Shown piece by piece: positions 62,738 through 64,000 of a DNA stretch of 64,000 nucleotides. The position numbers and the translations under genes were made by a program. Position 1 is the stretch's first letter. Each line of letters opens with the position of its first letter. This DNA is from an uncultured Rubritalea sp. (GTDB taxonomy: Bacteria > Verrucomicrobiota > Verrucomicrobiia > Verrucomicrobiales > Akkermansiaceae). The stretch lies in assembly GCA_937923145.1 (NCBI GenBank), contig CALAJT010000036.1, forward strand, positions 1-64,000, written 5' to 3'. Under the pieces are notes generated by a model. It was not told the origin of the DNA. It did no database searches and saw only the letters and a program-made list of their open reading frames with translations.

Positions 62738-63541
62738 TTACTTCTTTTTGTCAGCAGCTGTTTTACTCTGCTTGGCGATGAAGTCGTTGAATTCCTTTTG
62801 TGGAATAACTTTGAGTGATCCTACCATACGGGCGTGTCCTTCTCCACAGAGTTGTCCACAGACTACAGATGTTTCCATCTCTTTGATCGGCGTGAACCAC
62901 ATTGGGATGTCTTTTCCTGGGAACGCATCCTGCTGGATTCTCATCGGGATAATAGAGAAGTTGTGGATTACGTCTGTAGAAGTTACCTGAAGAATTACTG
63001 GGCGATCTACTGGGATCTTGAGTTCTGTTGTTACAAAGTCGTCAAAGCCATTTGGATCTGCTGGGTCTAGGCAATGATCACCTTGAGACTTAGCAAGTGT
63101 GCGGTCAATGAAGCCGAATTTCCCGTCAGCTCCAGCATAGTGGAATTTCCAACCAAACTGGAAACCAACTGCTCTGACACGAACTGCGTTCTCTTTCTTA
63201 GCTTGATCGAAATCATCTGTACGCTCTGACCACAGTGGAAGAGCGAAGCCGAGTAGTAGCACTGCTTCGATAATAACCACACCAATCTCAAGGTGAGTTG
63301 AAGCGTGATTTTTTACTCCTTGGTAAGATGCTTGAGGGTTCTTTTTCTGGCGAAACTTAACCAAGCATAGTAGAAAGAACAGTGTCCAACCTACGAAGAG
63401 AACGATCATGAACCATGTGATGACGTCGATCAAGTGACCTACTTCATCACCGTGGAATGAGCCATTCTCAGGTAATCCCATCCACTCAGCTGGGGAGAAT
63501 GGGGATACGGCTAGTTTAGTTAAGATGTTTTGTATAAACAT
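62738..63541 (-). CDS. coxB: Cytochrome c oxidase subunit II
   Basis: Electron-entry subunit of a haem-copper oxidase, 267 residues. Two N-terminal membrane helices (about 40-60 and 86-103) precede the CuA domain. Ligands: H193 (DVIHNFSI), C228 and C232 with H236 and M239 in the CGQLCGEGHARM motif. W/Y residues of the electron-entry region (GFQFGWKFHY) are present. No fused cytochrome c domain. It lies downstream of two small membrane protein genes on the same strand with 6-12 base spacers; subunit I would be expected in the same operon but is not in the window downstream. Confidence 0.95.
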   Translation of the reverse strand: MFIQNILTKLAVSPFSPAEWMGLPENGSFHGDEVGHLIDVITWFMIVLFVGWTLFFLLCLVKFRQKKNPQASYQGVKNHASTHLEIGVVIIEAVLLLGFALPLWSERTDDFDQAKKENAVRVRAVGFQFGWKFHYAGADGKFGFIDRTLAKSQGDHCLDPADPNGFDDFVTTELKIPVDRPVILQVTSTDVIHNFSIIPMRIQQDAFPGKDIPMWFTPIKEMETSVVCGQLCGEGHARMVGSLKVIPQKEFNDFIAKQSKTAADKKK

Positions 63542-63547
63542 GGATAA

Positions 63548-63787
63548 TTATTTTTTTGAATTGTTGTCTGAAAGGAATGGATCGTCATAACTGCTATCTG
63601 CATGAGCCTTTTGACGCTGAGCGATACGAAAGATGAAGAAACCTACAGCTGCTAGCATAGGTATAATGATCATAAGCATGAAAAATATAGCCCATCCTGC
63701 TGCGTCTTTACCATCGTCTAGGAAATTTCCTCTACATGCTTGGCATGCAAGATTTAGGTCTATGAGATTAAGTTTGAGAAGTTGCAT
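63548..63787 (-). CDS. Small single-helix membrane protein in the oxidase operon
   Basis: A 79-residue protein with a short N-terminal region containing C-x2-C (ACQACRGN), one membrane helix (about 32-54, IFFMLMIIIPMLAAVGFFIF) and a charged Ser/Asp-rich tail. I recognise no named family. It lies between an upstream membrane protein gene and coxB with spacers of 12 and 6 bases, so it is very likely an accessory or assembly factor of the oxidase or of the neighbouring complex. The CxxC could bind copper or form a disulfide; this is inference. Confidence 0.75.
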   Translation of the reverse strand: MQLLKLNLIDLNLACQACRGNFLDDGKDAAGWAIFFMLMIIIPMLAAVGFFIFRIAQRQKAHADSSYDDPFLSDNNSKK

Positions 63788-63799
63788 GGTCTAATTAGT

Positions 63800-64000
63800 T
63801 TAAGTGGTTAGATGCTGTTGCTTTGATTTCTTGAAAAATATGGCTCCGTATATTGGTAATATTAGCGCAGCTACTGCACATGTCCAACCCATGGTTTTCA
63901 GCACTAGATCATTCGACTCAGCATTGAAGTGTAGAGACCATATCGCGACTGCGATACAGAACAGTGTAGCGATAGTGATGAAGATGAGGTGGAAAGCGCG
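63800..64000 (-). CDS. C-terminal end of a membrane protein in the oxidase operon (partial)
   Basis: The last 66 residues of a protein that runs off the window edge. Two hydrophobic helices are visible (HLIFITIATLFCIAVAIWSL and GWTCAVAALILPIYGAIFF), followed by a basic tail KKSKQQHLTT. It lies 12 bases upstream of the small membrane protein gene, on the same strand. Position suggests a subunit or accessory protein of the alternative complex III / oxidase cluster, but the fragment is too short to name. Confidence 0.7.
   Translation of the reverse strand, partial: RAFHLIFITIATLFCIAVAIWSLHFNAESNDLVLKTMGWTCAVAALILPIYGAIFFKKSKQQHLTT

Overview
The window looks like chromosomal DNA of a moderately AT-rich bacterium of the phylum Verrucomicrobiota, most likely Verrucomicrobiales. 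The assignment is by inference: it rests on a protein resembling the 'Verru_Chthon cassette protein A' family (10.5-14.4 kb), a 1381-residue ThuA / SGNH / membrane-bound dehydrogenase / HEAT / cytochrome c fusion of the planctomycete-verrucomicrobial type (14.7-18.8 kb), and many small lipoproteins. No 16S rRNA is present, so genus cannot be given. None of the roughly 20 start codons I inspected has a clear Shine-Dalgarno sequence; starts are preceded by A/T-rich or pyrimidine-rich DNA.

Layout. 0-1.7 kb: REP-type tyrosine transposase with nearby hairpins and repeats. 1.7-3.9 kb: DnaG primase and a small Pmp3-like membrane protein. 4.0-7.5 kb: three-gene PhnD/PhnC/PhnE-like ABC importer, possibly for selenate. 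7.5-9.5 kb: topoisomerase IV subunit A. 9.6-14.4 kb: pseudopilin-like giant protein plus partner. 14.7-18.8 kb: haem-binding dehydrogenase fusion. 19.1-21.1 kb: transketolase. 21.2-21.7 kb: a reading frame broken by one amber codon. 21.7-26.6 kb: Rho with a long disordered N-terminus, a repeat-rich lipoprotein, and a HIT-DinG operon. 26.8-32.5 kb: six co-oriented envelope genes (C39-like peptidase, OmpA-like protein, two L,D-transpeptidases, a lipoprotein, a lipoprotein hydrolase). 32.5-36.4 kb: MetH.

36.5-46.6 kb is a defence/accessory island: hsdR, hsdS, a PrrC/RloC-like ATPase with a candidate anticodon-nuclease triad, a truncated DUF1016 gene, an intact DUF1016 (YhcG) nuclease gene, and hsdM. 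The hsdS-to-YhcG block is bounded by 32-bp inverted repeats, and both DUF1016 genes carry in-frame perfect or near-perfect palindromes centred on a CTG codon, two of them related by a compensatory base-pair change. Next comes a GIY-YIG gene truncated exactly where a 31-bp direct repeat begins; a second copy of the repeat lies behind a CPBP (Abi/CAAX) protease gene.

46.7-64 kb is mainly housekeeping: a secreted beta-propeller, a secreted nuclease with HhH motifs, PriA, a glutaminyl-cyclase-like M28 lipoprotein, XerD co-transcribed with a membrane-anchored lipoyl-domain protein, TlyA, RarD, two identical tRNA-Asp genes, a Maf-diacylglycerol kinase fusion, a TrmH-type methyltransferase, TcdA with an HscB-like J protein, a TPR-thioredoxin protein, and the end of a cytochrome oxidase operon (CoxB and two small membrane proteins). 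The most interesting candidate system is the type I restriction locus with its embedded PrrC-like guard and palindrome-bearing YhcG pair.
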